A stretch of 64,000 nt of DNA from Klebsiella michiganensis (GTDB taxonomy: Bacteria; Pseudomonadota; Gammaproteobacteria; Enterobacterales; Enterobacteriaceae). Where the stretch lies: NCBI RefSeq assembly GCF_002925905.1, contig NZ_PRDB01000001.1:1240001-1304000 (forward strand). The letters run 5' to 3'. Below, piece after piece: positions 30,062 through 39,495 of the stretch (positions are counted from its first letter, which is position 1; each line of letters begins with the position of its first letter). Under the pieces are notes generated by a model. The model made no database searches and had not been told where the DNA came from. It was given only the letters and a program-made list of their open reading frames with translations. Position numbers and translations under genes: made by a program.

Positions 30062-30633
30062 AATATATTAATCGGAAAAATTAATTGGCTGACAGTTTAA
30101 CAAATATTTGTCCGTAGTCATCAGAAAATCTGCCAAATTATCAATGTTAAGCGGCTCGCTTTTTTATCATTGTCGTCTTTTAAATTTGTTTTTCTTTCAC
30201 CTGCATGATTTTTCTTTTATGGCGGAAATACTATTTTCCGGTGTTGCCGTTCCGCTTTCTTTTGGCGGCATGTAGAAGGATACGGACGGACATGTTTATG
30301 TTGTTAAAAAACATAATAATTTCCCTTTTGTTACCTGATGAGCATGTAAAATGCTGGTTAAGAATGTCGCGGTTTAGTGCTATCCTGTATCGCCTGGACA
30401 ACAAGTACCGTGTCCCGAACTATTCTGTCGATGAAGCCGGTAACAATGTGATTTGTATGGTGAATTTTTAAAGTGAAAATCATGCGAGCGACATGATAAC
30501 GCGTCGCGCAGTTCATAAATGGTCGCCTGAAAGCCAAAACGGTCGGGCGTCAATTTGAGAGATTTCTTCTTTCCCCCAATCGGGGAAACATTGAGAATCA
30601 GGCCTTTACGCCTGTAAGTTGCGGAGAAAAAGC
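30062..30633. other. AT-rich 572-bp gap between pulS and mrcB
   Basis: The first 240 bp are clearly more AT-rich than the surroundings and run with T-rich tracts (30160-30240). The gap should hold the pulS and mrcB promoters and is the right-hand edge of the inserted pul cluster. I see no recombinase remnant, tRNA, direct repeat matching the left edge, or convincing hairpin. A weak short coding candidate inside it is listed separately. Confidence 0.5.
30292..30471 (+). CDS. Possible small protein of 59 residues, weakly supported
   Basis: Short open frame beginning MFMLLKNIIISLLL, with a hydrophobic first 15 residues and a polar rest ending NNVICMVNF. A GAAGGA lies about 12 nt upstream of the ATG, which is rather far. 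I do not recognise the sequence. It sits in the AT-rich pulS-mrcB gap, and its composition is typical of non-coding spacer, so a chance frame is the more likely reading. Confidence 0.15.
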   Translation: MFMLLKNIIISLLLPDEHVKCWLRMSRFSAILYRLDNKYRVPNYSVDEAGNNVICMVNF

Positions 30634-33186
30634 ATGGCGGGAGATGACCGCGAGCCGATCGGACGTAAGGGGAGACCCTCGCGCCCGGCAAAACAAAAGG
30701 TAACTCGCCGTCGGGTCCGGGAAGAGGACTACGACGACGATTATGATGATGACTATGAGGATGAAAAACCGATGCCGCGGAAAGGAAAAGGCAAAGGCGG
30801 TAAACCCCCTCGTCGTAAACGCGCCTGGCTATGGCTGCTGATTAAGATTGGGGTCGTCTGTGCGGTGTTGATTGCCGCCTATGGCGTCTACCTCGATCAG
30901 AAAATCCGCAGCCGCATCGACGGTAAAGTCTGGGATCTGCCCGCGGCGGTTTATGGCCGGATGGTCAACCTTGAGCCGGATATGCAGATCAGCAAAAACG
31001 AAATGGTGCGCCTGCTCAACGCCACGCAGTATCGCCAGGTGAGCGCGATGACGCGCCCGGGCGAATACACGGTACAGGCCAACAGTATCGAGATGATCCG
31101 CCGTCCGTTCGATTTCCCGGACAGTAAAGAAGGGCAGGTGCGCGCACGTCTGACCTTTAATGGCGATCGTCTGGACACTATCGAGAATATGGATAACAAC
31201 CGCCAGTTCGGTTTCTTCCGTCTCGATCCGCGCCTGATCACCATGCTGCAATCGGCCAACGGCGAACAGCGTCTGTTTGTTAAGCGCAACGGCTTCCCGG
31301 ATCTGCTGGTCGATACCCTGCTGGCGACGGAAGATCGTCATTTCTACGAACACGACGGCATCAGCCTCTACTCGATTGGCCGCGCGGTGCTGGCGAACCT
31401 GACCGCCGGGCGTACGGTGCAGGGCGCGAGTACGCTGACCCAGCAGCTGGTGAAAAACCTGTTCCTCTCCAGCGAACGTTCGTACTGGCGCAAGATTAAT
31501 GAAGCTTATATGGCGCTAATCGTCGATGCCCGCTACAGCAAGGATCGTATCCTTGAGCTGTACATGAACGAGGTGTACCTCGGTCAGAGCGGCGATAACG
31601 AGATCCGCGGCTTCCCGCTGGCGAGCCTCTATTACTTTGGTCGTCCGGTGGAAGAGCTGAGCCTCGATCAGCAGGCGCTGCTGGTGGGGATGGTAAAAGG
31701 CGCGTCGGTCTACAACCCGTGGCGTAACCCGAAGCTGGCGCTGGAGCGACGCAACCTCGTGCTGCGTCTGCTGCAGCAGCAGCAGGTTATCGATCAGGAA
31801 CTGTATGACATGCTGAGTGCGCGTCCGCTGGGCGTACAGCCGCGCGGCGGGGTGATCTCTCCGCAGCCGGCGTTTATGCAGATGGTACGCCAGGAGCTGC
31901 AGGCGAAGCTGGGCGACAAAGTGAAAGATCTCTCCGGCGTGAAGATCTTTACCACCTTCGACTCGGTCGCGCAGGACGCGGCGGAAAAAGCGGCGACGGA
32001 AGGTATTCCGGCGCTGAAGAAACAGCGTAAGCTGCCGGATCTGGAAACCGCGATGGTGGTGGTCGACCGCTTCACCGGCGAGGTGCGGGCGATGGTCGGC
32101 GGCGCGGAGCCGCAGTTTGCCGGCTATAACCGCGCGATGCAGGCGCGCCGTTCAATTGGTTCACTGGCAAAACCGGCGACCTATCTGACCGCGCTAAGCC
32201 AGCCGAACCAGTATCGTCTCAATACCTGGATTGCCGATGCGCCTATCTCGATTCGCCTGTCTAACGGCCAGACGTGGTCGCCGCAGAACGACGATCGTCG
32301 CTACAGCGATAGCGGTAAAGTGATGCTGGTTGACGCGCTGACGCGTTCAATGAACGTGCCGACGGTGAACCTTGGGATGGCGCTGGGTCTGCCGGCGGTG
32401 GTCGATACCTGGACTAAGCTGGGCGCGCCGAAGAATCAGCTGAACGCCGTGCCGTCTATGCTGCTGGGGGCGCTGAACCTGACGCCGATTGAAGTGGCGC
32501 AGGCGTTCCAGACCATTGCCAGCGGGGGTAACCGCGCACCGCTGTCCGCGCTGCGTTCCGTTATCGCTGAAGATGGTACCGTGCTCTATCAGAGCTATCC
32601 GCAGGCGGAACGCGCGGTGCCGGCGCAGGCGGCGTATATGACGCTATGGACCATGCAGCAGGTGGTGCAGCGCGGTACCGGTCGCCAGCTGGGCGCGAAG
32701 TATCCGGGCCTGCATCTGGCGGGTAAAACCGGGACCACCAACAACAACGTTGATACCTGGTTTGCCGGTATTGACGGCGGTCAGGTGACCATTACCTGGG
32801 TGGGTCGCGATAATAACCAGCCGACCAAGCTGTACGGCGCCAGCGGCGCGATGTCAATTTATCAGCGCTACCTGGCTAACCAGACGCCGACGCCGCTGGT
32901 GCTGACTCCGCCTGAAGACGTGGTGGATATGGGCGTCGATGGCAGCGGTAACTTTGTCTGCAGCGGCGGCATGCGCTCGCTGCCGGTATGGACGACCACG
33001 CCGGACGCGCTGTGCCGCCAGGGCGAACAGATCCAACAGCAGCAGCTTGAGCAGCAGCAGGCGAATAACCCGTTCAATCAGTCCGGGCAGCAGCCGCAGC
33101 AGCAAAATCAGCAGCAGCAACCGCCGAAGCAGGAGAAGAGCGATGGCGTAGCGGGCTGGATTAAGGATATGTTCGGCAGCAATTAA
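30634..33186 (+). CDS. mrcB: Penicillin-binding protein 1B (bifunctional)
   Basis: Class A penicillin-binding protein of 850 residues that polymerises and cross-links peptidoglycan. A cytoplasmic tail with an acidic Asp/Tyr run (about residues 33-47) and a basic run precedes one membrane helix (about 65-87). The UB2H domain, the GT51 glycosyltransferase ([10 protein letters not shown]) and the transpeptidase follow, with the SxxK serine in GSLAKP, the SMN motif and KTGTT. The tail is rich in Gln (about residues 800-835). The start at 30634 ([12 protein letters not shown]) matches E. coli; an in-frame start at 30619 adds residues not in the family. LpoB would be its outer-membrane activator. 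Confidence 0.97.
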
Positions 33187-33243
33187 CCCGCCGCTGCATC
33201 CTGTAAACCGGCGCTGTGTCGGTTGAATGGAGGCGGAAATATA

Positions 33244-33278
33244 GGCCCTCTACTACCCCGGTAGTAGAGGGCCTTTTT
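33244..33278 (+). terminator. Intrinsic terminator after mrcB
   Basis: A long perfect stem formed by GGCCCTCTACTACC (33244-33257) and GGTAGTAGAGGGCC (33260-33273) is followed by five Ts. It lies 58 bp past the mrcB stop and before the fhuA promoter region. Confidence 0.9.
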
Positions 33279-33404
33279 ATCTCTGTCATTTAATTAACAG
33301 CCGTTTAACCCCACACTTACCGTCTGGTTATTTATTCATCCTTTGATCGCTCACAGGGGGCATATTTCTTGCCTTGCCGCGCGCGTTTCGCCTATTATGT
33401 CACC

Positions 33405-33440
33405 CGTTATAATAATAATTCTCGTTTACGTTATCATTCA
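33405..33440 (+). promoter_or_regulatory. Candidate Fur-regulated promoter of fhuA
   Basis: The AT-rich stretch with ATAATAATAATT and TTATCATT resembles overlapping Fur-box hexamers (GATAAT type). It is well conserved with the region upstream of E. coli fhuA as I remember it. It ends about 20 bp before the fhuA start, which has AGAG-type ribosome binding sequence. Fur repression of fhuA in iron-replete cells is established for E. coli. Confidence 0.6.
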
Positions 33441-33460
33441 CTTCTATTAGAGATATACCC

Positions 33461-35665
33461 ATGGCGCGTCTTAAAACTGCTCAGCCAAATCACTCGCTGC
33501 GTAAAATCGCAGTTGTAGTAGCCACGGCGGTTAGCGGCATGTCTGTTTATGCACAGGCGGCAGTTGAACCGAAAGAAGAAACCATTACCGTCACCGCCGC
33601 TCCGGCCCCGCAGGAGAGCGCCTGGGGACCGGCAGCGACCATCGCGGCGAAACATTCGGCTACCGCAACAAAAACCGATACCCCCATCGAAAAAACGCCG
33701 CAGTCTATTTCCGTGGTGACCCGTCAGGAAATGGAGATGAAGCAGCCGACGACGGTGAAAGAAGCGCTGGCCTATACGCCGGGCGTATTCTCGACTCGCG
33801 GCAGCTCAACCACCTATGATGTGGTGACGATTCGTGGTTTCACCACGTCGACAACGGTGAATACCAACCAGTATCTGGATGGGATGAAGCTGCAGGGTAA
33901 TAACTATTCCGAAGTATCGATGGACCCTTATTTCCTCGAACGTGTTGAGGTGATGCGCGGGCCAACGTCGGTGCTGTACGGCAACAGCAACCCTGGCGGT
34001 ATCGTCAGCATGGTCAGCAAGCGTCCGACCACTGAGCCGCTGAAAGAAATCCAGTTTAAAATGGGCACCGATAATCTGTGGCAGACGGGATTTGATTTCA
34101 GCGACGCCATTGATGATGACGGCGTGTGGTCTTATCGTCTGACCGGTTTGGGCCGCAGCCAGGACGCCCAGCAGCAAATGGCGAAGTCTACCCGTTACGC
34201 GGTCGCCCCCTCCTTTAGCTGGCGTCCGGATGACAAAACGGACTTCACTTTCCTGAGTAATTTCCAGAGCGATCCGTATGCCGGATATTACGGCTGGCTG
34301 CCGCGTGAAGGGACGGTGGTGCCGTATTACGACGCCAACGGTAAGGCGCATAAGCTGCCGACGGACTTTAACGAAGGCGAGGCGGATAATAAGATGTCCC
34401 GCCGTCAGCAGATGGTGGGCTACAGCTTCTCGCATCAGTTTGATGATACTTTCACCGTACGTCAGAACCTGCGTTATGCCAACGTCCATACCCTCTATCG
34501 TTCGGTCTACGGCAACGGATATACGCCGACAGGCAAAATCAACCGTGCGTATGTTCGCTCTGATGAGAACCTTAATACGTTTACCGTTGATACTCAGCTG
34601 CAGTCTGATTTCGCTACCGGCGCGGTAGGGCACACTCTGTTAACCGGCGTGGATTATTCGCGCATGCGCAATGATGTGAACGCCGATTACGGGACGGCTT
34701 CCGCGCTTGACATGCAGAATCCGCAGTACGGCAATGCAAACGTTAGCGTTAACTTCCCCTATTCAGTGCTGAACCGTATGGAGCAGACCGGTCTCTATGC
34801 CCAGGATCAGATGGCGTGGGATAAGTGGGTGATGACGCTGGGGGGCCGCTACGACTATGCAATGGCTTCAACCCTGACGCGCCCTGCGAATACCCTCGCC
34901 AAAAATCACGATCAGCAGTTCACCTGGCGCGGCGGTATTAACTATCTGTTTGATAATGGTATCTCGCCATACTTCAGCTACAGCCAGTCTTTTGAGCCGG
35001 TTTCCGGATCGTCGCGGGATGGTAAACCCTTCGATGCTTCCCACGGCGAACAGTATGAAGCCGGGGTGAAGTACGTACCGAAGGATATGCCGGTCGTGCT
35101 GACCGCCGCGGTATATCAGCTGACCAAAGATAAAAACCTGACGGCGGATCCGAACAACGCCTCGTTCAGCATCCAGACGGGCGAAATCCGCTCTCGCGGG
35201 ATTGAGCTGGAGGCGAAGGCGGCGGTTAACGCCAACGTCAACGTGACGGCTTCCTATACCTATACCGACGCCCAATACCAGCATGACACCACCTTTAACG
35301 GCAAGCGTCCGGCGGAAGTGCCGCGCAACATGGCGTCGCTGTGGGCCGACTACACCTTCCACGAAACCGCGCTGAGCGGCCTGACGGTGGGTGCCGGGGC
35401 GCGCTATGTCGGTTCAACGGTAAGCTATTACAAAAACGATACTTCGACGGGGAAAAAAGATGACGCCTTCAACGTCGCGGGCTACGCGTTAATGGATGCC
35501 ACCGTGAAATATGATTTAGCGCGCTTTGGTCTGCCGGGTTCGTCGATCGGGGTCAACGTCAACAACCTGTTCGATCGCGAATACGTTTCCAGCTGCTATA
35601 GCGAGTACGCATGCTACTGGGGCGCTGAGCGCCAGGTTGTGGCGACCGCGACTTTCCGTTTCTAA
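33461..35665 (+). CDS. fhuA: Ferrichrome outer-membrane receptor FhuA
   Basis: TonB-dependent receptor for ferrichrome, and in E. coli also the receptor for phages T1, T5 and phi80, colicin M and albomycin. It is 734 residues (747 in E. coli). The signal peptide ends AQA at residue 33, followed by the TonB box ETITVTA at 40-46. The plug domain (to about residue 195) and the 22-strand barrel follow, ending in the terminal aromatic motif ATFRF. The Cys pair in CYSEYAC near the C-terminus matches a disulfide of the E. coli protein. First gene of fhuACDB. Confidence 0.95.
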   Translation: MARLKTAQPNHSLRKIAVVVATAVSGMSVYAQAAVEPKEETITVTAAPAPQESAWGPAATIAAKHSATATKTDTPIEKTPQSISVVTRQEMEMKQPTTVKEALAYTPGVFSTRGSSTTYDVVTIRGFTTSTTVNTNQYLDGMKLQGNNYSEVSMDPYFLERVEVMRGPTSVLYGNSNPGGIVSMVSKRPTTEPLKEIQFKMGTDNLWQTGFDFSDAIDDDGVWSYRLTGLGRSQDAQQQMAKSTRYAVAPSFSWRPDDKTDFTFLSNFQSDPYAGYYGWLPREGTVVPYYDANGKAHKLPTDFNEGEADNKMSRRQQMVGYSFSHQFDDTFTVRQNLRYANVHTLYRSVYGNGYTPTGKINRAYVRSDENLNTFTVDTQLQSDFATGAVGHTLLTGVDYSRMRNDVNADYGTASALDMQNPQYGNANVSVNFPYSVLNRMEQTGLYAQDQMAWDKWVMTLGGRYDYAMASTLTRPANTLAKNHDQQFTWRGGINYLFDNGISPYFSYSQSFEPVSGSSRDGKPFDASHGEQYEAGVKYVPKDMPVVLTAAVYQLTKDKNLTADPNNASFSIQTGEIRSRGIELEAKAAVNANVNVTASYTYTDAQYQHDTTFNGKRPAEVPRNMASLWADYTFHETALSGLTVGAGARYVGSTVSYYKNDTSTGKKDDAFNVAGYALMDATVKYDLARFGLPGSSIGVNVNNLFDREYVSSCYSEYACYWGAERQVVATATFRF

Positions 35666-35675
35666 CCACTTAACG

Positions 35676-35693
35676 GGCGCGGTTCGCCGCGCC
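35676..35693 (+). other. Short GC-rich hairpin between fhuA and fhuC
   Basis: Seven-base perfect arms GGCGCGG and CCGCGCC enclose TTCG in the 45-bp gap between fhuA and fhuC. There is no T tract, so it may be an mRNA processing or stability element that lets fhuA exceed fhuCDB, rather than a terminator. Confidence 0.5.
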
Positions 35694-35710
35694 TCTGACC
35701 AGGTTCCGTT

Positions 35711-36508
35711 ATGCAGGAAATCACTCCGCACTCCGATACGACGTTTTCACTGGACCGCGTGACCTTCCGCGTGCCCGGCAGAACGCTGCTGCATCCTCTG
35801 TCGTTAACCTTCCCGGCGGGAAAAGTCACGGGCCTGATTGGCCATAACGGCTCCGGCAAATCGACGCTGCTGAAAATGCTTGGCCGCCATCAGGCGCCCT
35901 CGGACGGGGAGGTTTTGCTCGACGGTCAGCCGCTCGACAGCTGGGGCAGTAAAGCCTTTGCCCGCAAAGTGGCTTATCTGCCGCAGCAGCTGCCACCGGC
36001 GGAAGGCATGACGGTGCGTGAGCTGGTGGCGATCGGCCGCTACCCGTGGCACGGAGCGCTGGGGCGTTTTGGCGCGGCGGATCGGGAGAAAGTGGAAGAG
36101 GCGATTGCGCTGGTAGGCCTAAAACCGCTGGCCCACCGGCTGGTGGACAGCCTCTCCGGCGGTGAACGCCAGCGCGCGTGGATTGCCATGCTGGTGGCTC
36201 AGGATAGCCGCTGCCTGCTGCTCGATGAACCGACCTCGGCGCTGGATATCGCCCACCAGGTGGATGTGCTGGCGCTGGTCCATCGCCTCAGCCAGCAGCG
36301 CGGGCTGACGGTGATCGCCGTACTGCATGATATCAATATGGCGGCGCGCTACTGCGACTATCTGGTTGCGCTGCGCGGCGGTGAGATGATCGCTCAGGGA
36401 ACGCCCGCGGAGCTGATGCGCAGCGAAACCCTGGAACAAATTTACGGCATCCCGATGGGGATCCTGCCGCATCCGGCTGGCGCAGCGCCGGTAAGTTTTG
36501 TCTATTGA
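35711..36508 (+). CDS. fhuC: Ferric hydroxamate ABC transporter ATPase FhuC
   Basis: Cytoplasmic ATPase that drives uptake of ferrichrome and other Fe(III)-hydroxamates across the inner membrane with FhuB. It is 265 residues, the E. coli length. Walker A is GHNGSGKST (about residues 44-52), the signature is LSGGERQR, and Walker B is CLLLDEPTSALD. The stop overlaps the fhuD start (TGATG). Confidence 0.97.
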   Translation: MQEITPHSDTTFSLDRVTFRVPGRTLLHPLSLTFPAGKVTGLIGHNGSGKSTLLKMLGRHQAPSDGEVLLDGQPLDSWGSKAFARKVAYLPQQLPPAEGMTVRELVAIGRYPWHGALGRFGAADREKVEEAIALVGLKPLAHRLVDSLSGGERQRAWIAMLVAQDSRCLLLDEPTSALDIAHQVDVLALVHRLSQQRGLTVIAVLHDINMAARYCDYLVALRGGEMIAQGTPAELMRSETLEQIYGIPMGILPHPAGAAPVSFVY

Positions 36509-37398
36509 TGGAAAACCTCACATTCATCTCGCGGCGGCGCCTGCTGACCGCAATGGCGCTGTCTCCGCTGCTGTGGCAGATGCGCGGCGCGCGGGCGGCG
36601 GAAGTGGATCCGCAGCGTATTGTCGCGCTCGAATGGCTGCCGGTAGAGCTGCTGCTGGCGCTGGGCGTCACGCCCTACGGCGTTGCAGATATCCCTAACT
36701 ACCGGCTGTGGGTCAATGAACCGGCGCTACCTGATTCGGTGATTGACGTCGGGCTGCGTACCGAGCCCAATCTGGAGCTGCTGACGCAGATGAAGCCGTC
36801 GTTTCTGGTCTGGTCGGCGGGATACGGCCCGTCGGCGGAAAAGCTGGCGCGTATTGCGCCCGGACGAGGATTCACCTTCAGCGACGGCAAGCGCCCGCTG
36901 ATGATGGCTCAGCAGTCGCTTGGCGAAATGGCTGATCTGATCGGCAGGCAGCGGGAAGCGAAGCGCCATCTGGCGGAATTTGACGCGCTGATGGAGAGCC
37001 TGCGACCGCGCTTTGCCCGCCGCGGCGATCGTCCGCTGCTGATGATTACTCTGCTTGATAGCCGTCACGTGCTGGTTTTTGCGCAAAACTGCCTGTTCCA
37101 GGAGGTGCTCGACCGCTTTGCCATCAAAAATGCCTGGCAGGGCGAAACCACCTTCTGGGGTAGCGTCACCGTCGGTATTGACCGGCTGGCGGCCTACAGA
37201 GACGCCGACGTTATCTGCTTCGACCACGGCAATGCGCGGGAGATGGCGCAGCTTATGGCGACGCCGCTGTGGCGAGCGATGCCGTTTGTTCGCGCAGGGC
37301 GTTTTCAGCGCGTCCCGGCGGTGTGGTTCTATGGCGCGACGCTATCGGCGATGCATTTTGCCCGCGTGCTGGCCGACGCTCAGGGAGGCCCGGCATGA
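36508..37398 (+). CDS. fhuD: Ferric hydroxamate periplasmic binding protein FhuD
   Basis: Periplasmic binding protein of 296 residues that passes Fe(III)-hydroxamates to FhuB. The signal peptide starts with a twin-arginine-like SRRRLLTAMA stretch and ends near ARA (about residue 30), so Tat export is possible, as proposed for E. coli FhuD. The ATG at 36508 is chosen over an in-frame TTG at 36505 because it overlaps the fhuC stop as TGATG and gives the family length. It overlaps fhuB by 4 bp. Confidence 0.96.
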   Translation: MENLTFISRRRLLTAMALSPLLWQMRGARAAEVDPQRIVALEWLPVELLLALGVTPYGVADIPNYRLWVNEPALPDSVIDVGLRTEPNLELLTQMKPSFLVWSAGYGPSAEKLARIAPGRGFTFSDGKRPLMMAQQSLGEMADLIGRQREAKRHLAEFDALMESLRPRFARRGDRPLLMITLLDSRHVLVFAQNCLFQEVLDRFAIKNAWQGETTFWGSVTVGIDRLAAYRDADVICFDHGNAREMAQLMATPLWRAMPFVRAGRFQRVPAVWFYGATLSAMHFARVLADAQGGPA

Positions 37399-39377
37399 GA
37401 TCGCGAATTTCGCCTTTGGCGACATCACTGCTGTTGACGCTCCTTCTCGTCGCTGCTGCGCTGACGCTGTTCAACCTCAACGTGGCGCTGCCGCGAAGCG
37501 AATGGGGGCAGGCGCTTTGGCAGCCGAATATCGATAATATCGCTCAGATGCTGTTCCACTACAGCCTGCTGCCGCGGCTGGCGATATCGCTGCTGGTCGG
37601 CGCCGGGCTGGGGCTGGTGGGCGTGCTGTTCCAGCAGGTGCTACGTAACCCGCTGGCGGAGCCGACGACGCTCGGCGTGGCGACCGGGGCGCAGCTGGGC
37701 ATGACGGTCACCACGCTGTGGGCGATCCCTGGCGTGATGGCGTCGCAGTTCGCCGCGCTGGCCGGGGCGTGCATTGTCGGCGTGCTGGTGTTTGGCGTGT
37801 CGTGGGGCAAACGCCTCTCGCCGGTGACGTTGATTCTGGCAGGATTGGTGGTGAGTCTCTACTGCGGCGCGCTTAATCAACTGATGGCGATCTTCCATCA
37901 TGACCAGCTGCAAAGTATGTTCCTGTGGAGTACCGGCACCCTGACGCAGACCGACTGGAGCGTGGTGCAGCGGCTGTGGCCGCAGCTGCTGGGCGGAGCG
38001 ATTTTAACGCTACTGCTGCTGCGTCCGCTGACCCTGATGGGGCTGGACGACGGCGTGGCGCGCAACCTCGGACTGGCGCTCTCGCTGGCGCGGCTGGGGG
38101 CGTTGACCCTGGCGATTATCATTAGCGCCCTGTTGGTGAATGCGGTGGGGATTATTGGCTTTATCGGCCTGTTCGCGCCGCTGCTGGCGAAGATGCTGGG
38201 CGCGCGTCGCCTGCTCTCGCGCCTGCTGCTGGCGGCCCTGATTGGCGCGCTGCTGCTGTGGCTCTCCGATCAGGTTATCCTCTGGCTAGCCCGGGTGTGG
38301 ATGGAGATCTCCACCGGTTCGGTGACCGCGCTGATTGGCGCGCCGCTGCTGCTATGGCTGCTGCCGCGCCTGCGCAGCATTAGCGCGCCGGTGATGAACG
38401 GTGGCGATAGCGTGCTGGCTGAACGGCAACATGTGCTGTGGTTCGCGCTGGGCGGGCTGGCGATTCTGCTGCTGGCCATCGTCGCGGCGCTGGCTTTCGG
38501 CCGCGACGCGCAGGGCTGGCACTGGGCCAGCGGTACGCTACTGGATGAGCTAATGCCCTGGCGCTGGCCGCGCATTCTGGCGGCGCTGTTCGCTGGCGTG
38601 ATGCTGGCGGTGGCGGGCTGCATTATCCAGCGCTTAACCGGTAATCCGATGGCCAGTCCGGAAGTGCTTGGGATCAGCTCGGGCGCGGCGTTTGGCGTGG
38701 TGATGATGCTGTTCTTCGTGCCGGGAAATGCCTTTGGCTGGCTGCTGCCCGCCGGTAGCCTCGGCGCGGCGGCGACGCTGCTGGTCATTCTGATTGCCGC
38801 CGGACGCGGCGGGTTCTCGCCGCATCGCATGCTGCTGGCGGGGATGGCGCTGAGCACGGCGTTTACCATGCTGCTGATGATGCTGCAGGCCAGCGGCGAT
38901 CCGCGAATGGCGCAGATCCTGACGTGGATTTCCGGCTCAACCTACAGCGCCACGCCGGAGCTCGTGATGCGCAGCGGCGCGGTGATGCTTATTCTGCTGG
39001 CGCTGACGCCGCTTTGCCGACGCTGGTTGACGATTCTGCCGCTGGGCGGCGAGGCGGCGAGGGCGGTCGGGATGGCGCTGACGCCGTCACGTATCGGGCT
39101 GCTGCTGCTGGCGGCATGTCTGACCGCGGCCGCAACCCTAACGATTGGCCCGCTCAGCTTCGTGGGGTTAATGGCGCCGCATATTGCGCGTATGATGGGA
39201 TTCCGGCGTACGATGCCGCATATGGCGATCTCCGGCCTGATTGGCGGAGTGCTGCTGGTGTTTGCCGACTGGTGCGGCCGGATGCTGATGTTCCCGTACC
39301 AAATCCCGGCAGGATTGCTGTCGACGTTTATCGGCGCGCCGTACTTTATCTATCTGTTGAGAAAGCAGAGCCGGTAG
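37395..39377 (+). CDS. fhuB: Ferric hydroxamate ABC transporter permease FhuB
   Basis: Inner-membrane permease of 660 residues, made of two fused FecCD-type halves (about 1-330 and 340-660). Each half carries an ATPase-contact loop with a conserved Gly (IGFIGLFAPLLAK and LSFVGLMAPHIAR). The ATG at 37395 overlaps the fhuD stop as ATGA and gives the E. coli length; an in-frame start 126 bp earlier lies in fhuD. With FhuC and FhuD it completes the ferrichrome importer. Confidence 0.96.
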   Translation: MRSRISPLATSLLLTLLLVAAALTLFNLNVALPRSEWGQALWQPNIDNIAQMLFHYSLLPRLAISLLVGAGLGLVGVLFQQVLRNPLAEPTTLGVATGAQLGMTVTTLWAIPGVMASQFAALAGACIVGVLVFGVSWGKRLSPVTLILAGLVVSLYCGALNQLMAIFHHDQLQSMFLWSTGTLTQTDWSVVQRLWPQLLGGAILTLLLLRPLTLMGLDDGVARNLGLALSLARLGALTLAIIISALLVNAVGIIGFIGLFAPLLAKMLGARRLLSRLLLAALIGALLLWLSDQVILWLARVWMEISTGSVTALIGAPLLLWLLPRLRSISAPVMNGGDSVLAERQHVLWFALGGLAILLLAIVAALAFGRDAQGWHWASGTLLDELMPWRWPRILAALFAGVMLAVAGCIIQRLTGNPMASPEVLGISSGAAFGVVMMLFFVPGNAFGWLLPAGSLGAAATLLVILIAAGRGGFSPHRMLLAGMALSTAFTMLLMMLQASGDPRMAQILTWISGSTYSATPELVMRSGAVMLILLALTPLCRRWLTILPLGGEAARAVGMALTPSRIGLLLLAACLTAAATLTIGPLSFVGLMAPHIARMMGFRRTMPHMAISGLIGGVLLVFADWCGRMLMFPYQIPAGLLSTFIGAPYFIYLLRKQSR

Positions 39378-39385
39378 CGTTTCAC

Positions 39386-39414
39386 CATCGCGATGCCCGG
39401 CGGGCGTCGCGATG
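39386..39414. repeat. Inverted repeat after fhuB
   Basis: CATCGCGA...TCGCGATG outer arms continue through GCCC/GGGC to a 13-bp stem with a 3-nt loop, just past the fhuB stop. No T run follows on either strand, so it is probably an mRNA 3'-end stabiliser. Confidence 0.55.
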
Positions 39415-39462
39415 TTATAAACCGCTTATTGATTTTCAAAGAGTACAGCGCGTCGGAGAGGT

Positions 39463-39490
39463 ATTGCCGGGGCTGCTCAGCCCCGGCAAT
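39463..39490 (-). terminator. Hairpin after hemL, possible terminator
   Basis: Twelve-base perfect arms (ATTGCCGGGGCT and AGCCCCGGCAAT) with a GCTC loop lie 6 bp past the hemL stop. A strong stem, but no clear U tract on the minus strand, so terminator function is uncertain. Confidence 0.5.
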
Positions 39491-39495
39491 CAGAG

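Noticed and set aside
30380-30691. Minus-strand open frame of 103 codons across the mrcB start
   Set aside because: It overlaps the mrcB start antisense and has no coding signature or ribosome binding site.
38270-38869. Minus-strand open frame opposite fhuB (199 codons)
   Set aside because: Ser/Pro/Ala-rich shadow of the Leu- and Ala-rich permease codons.
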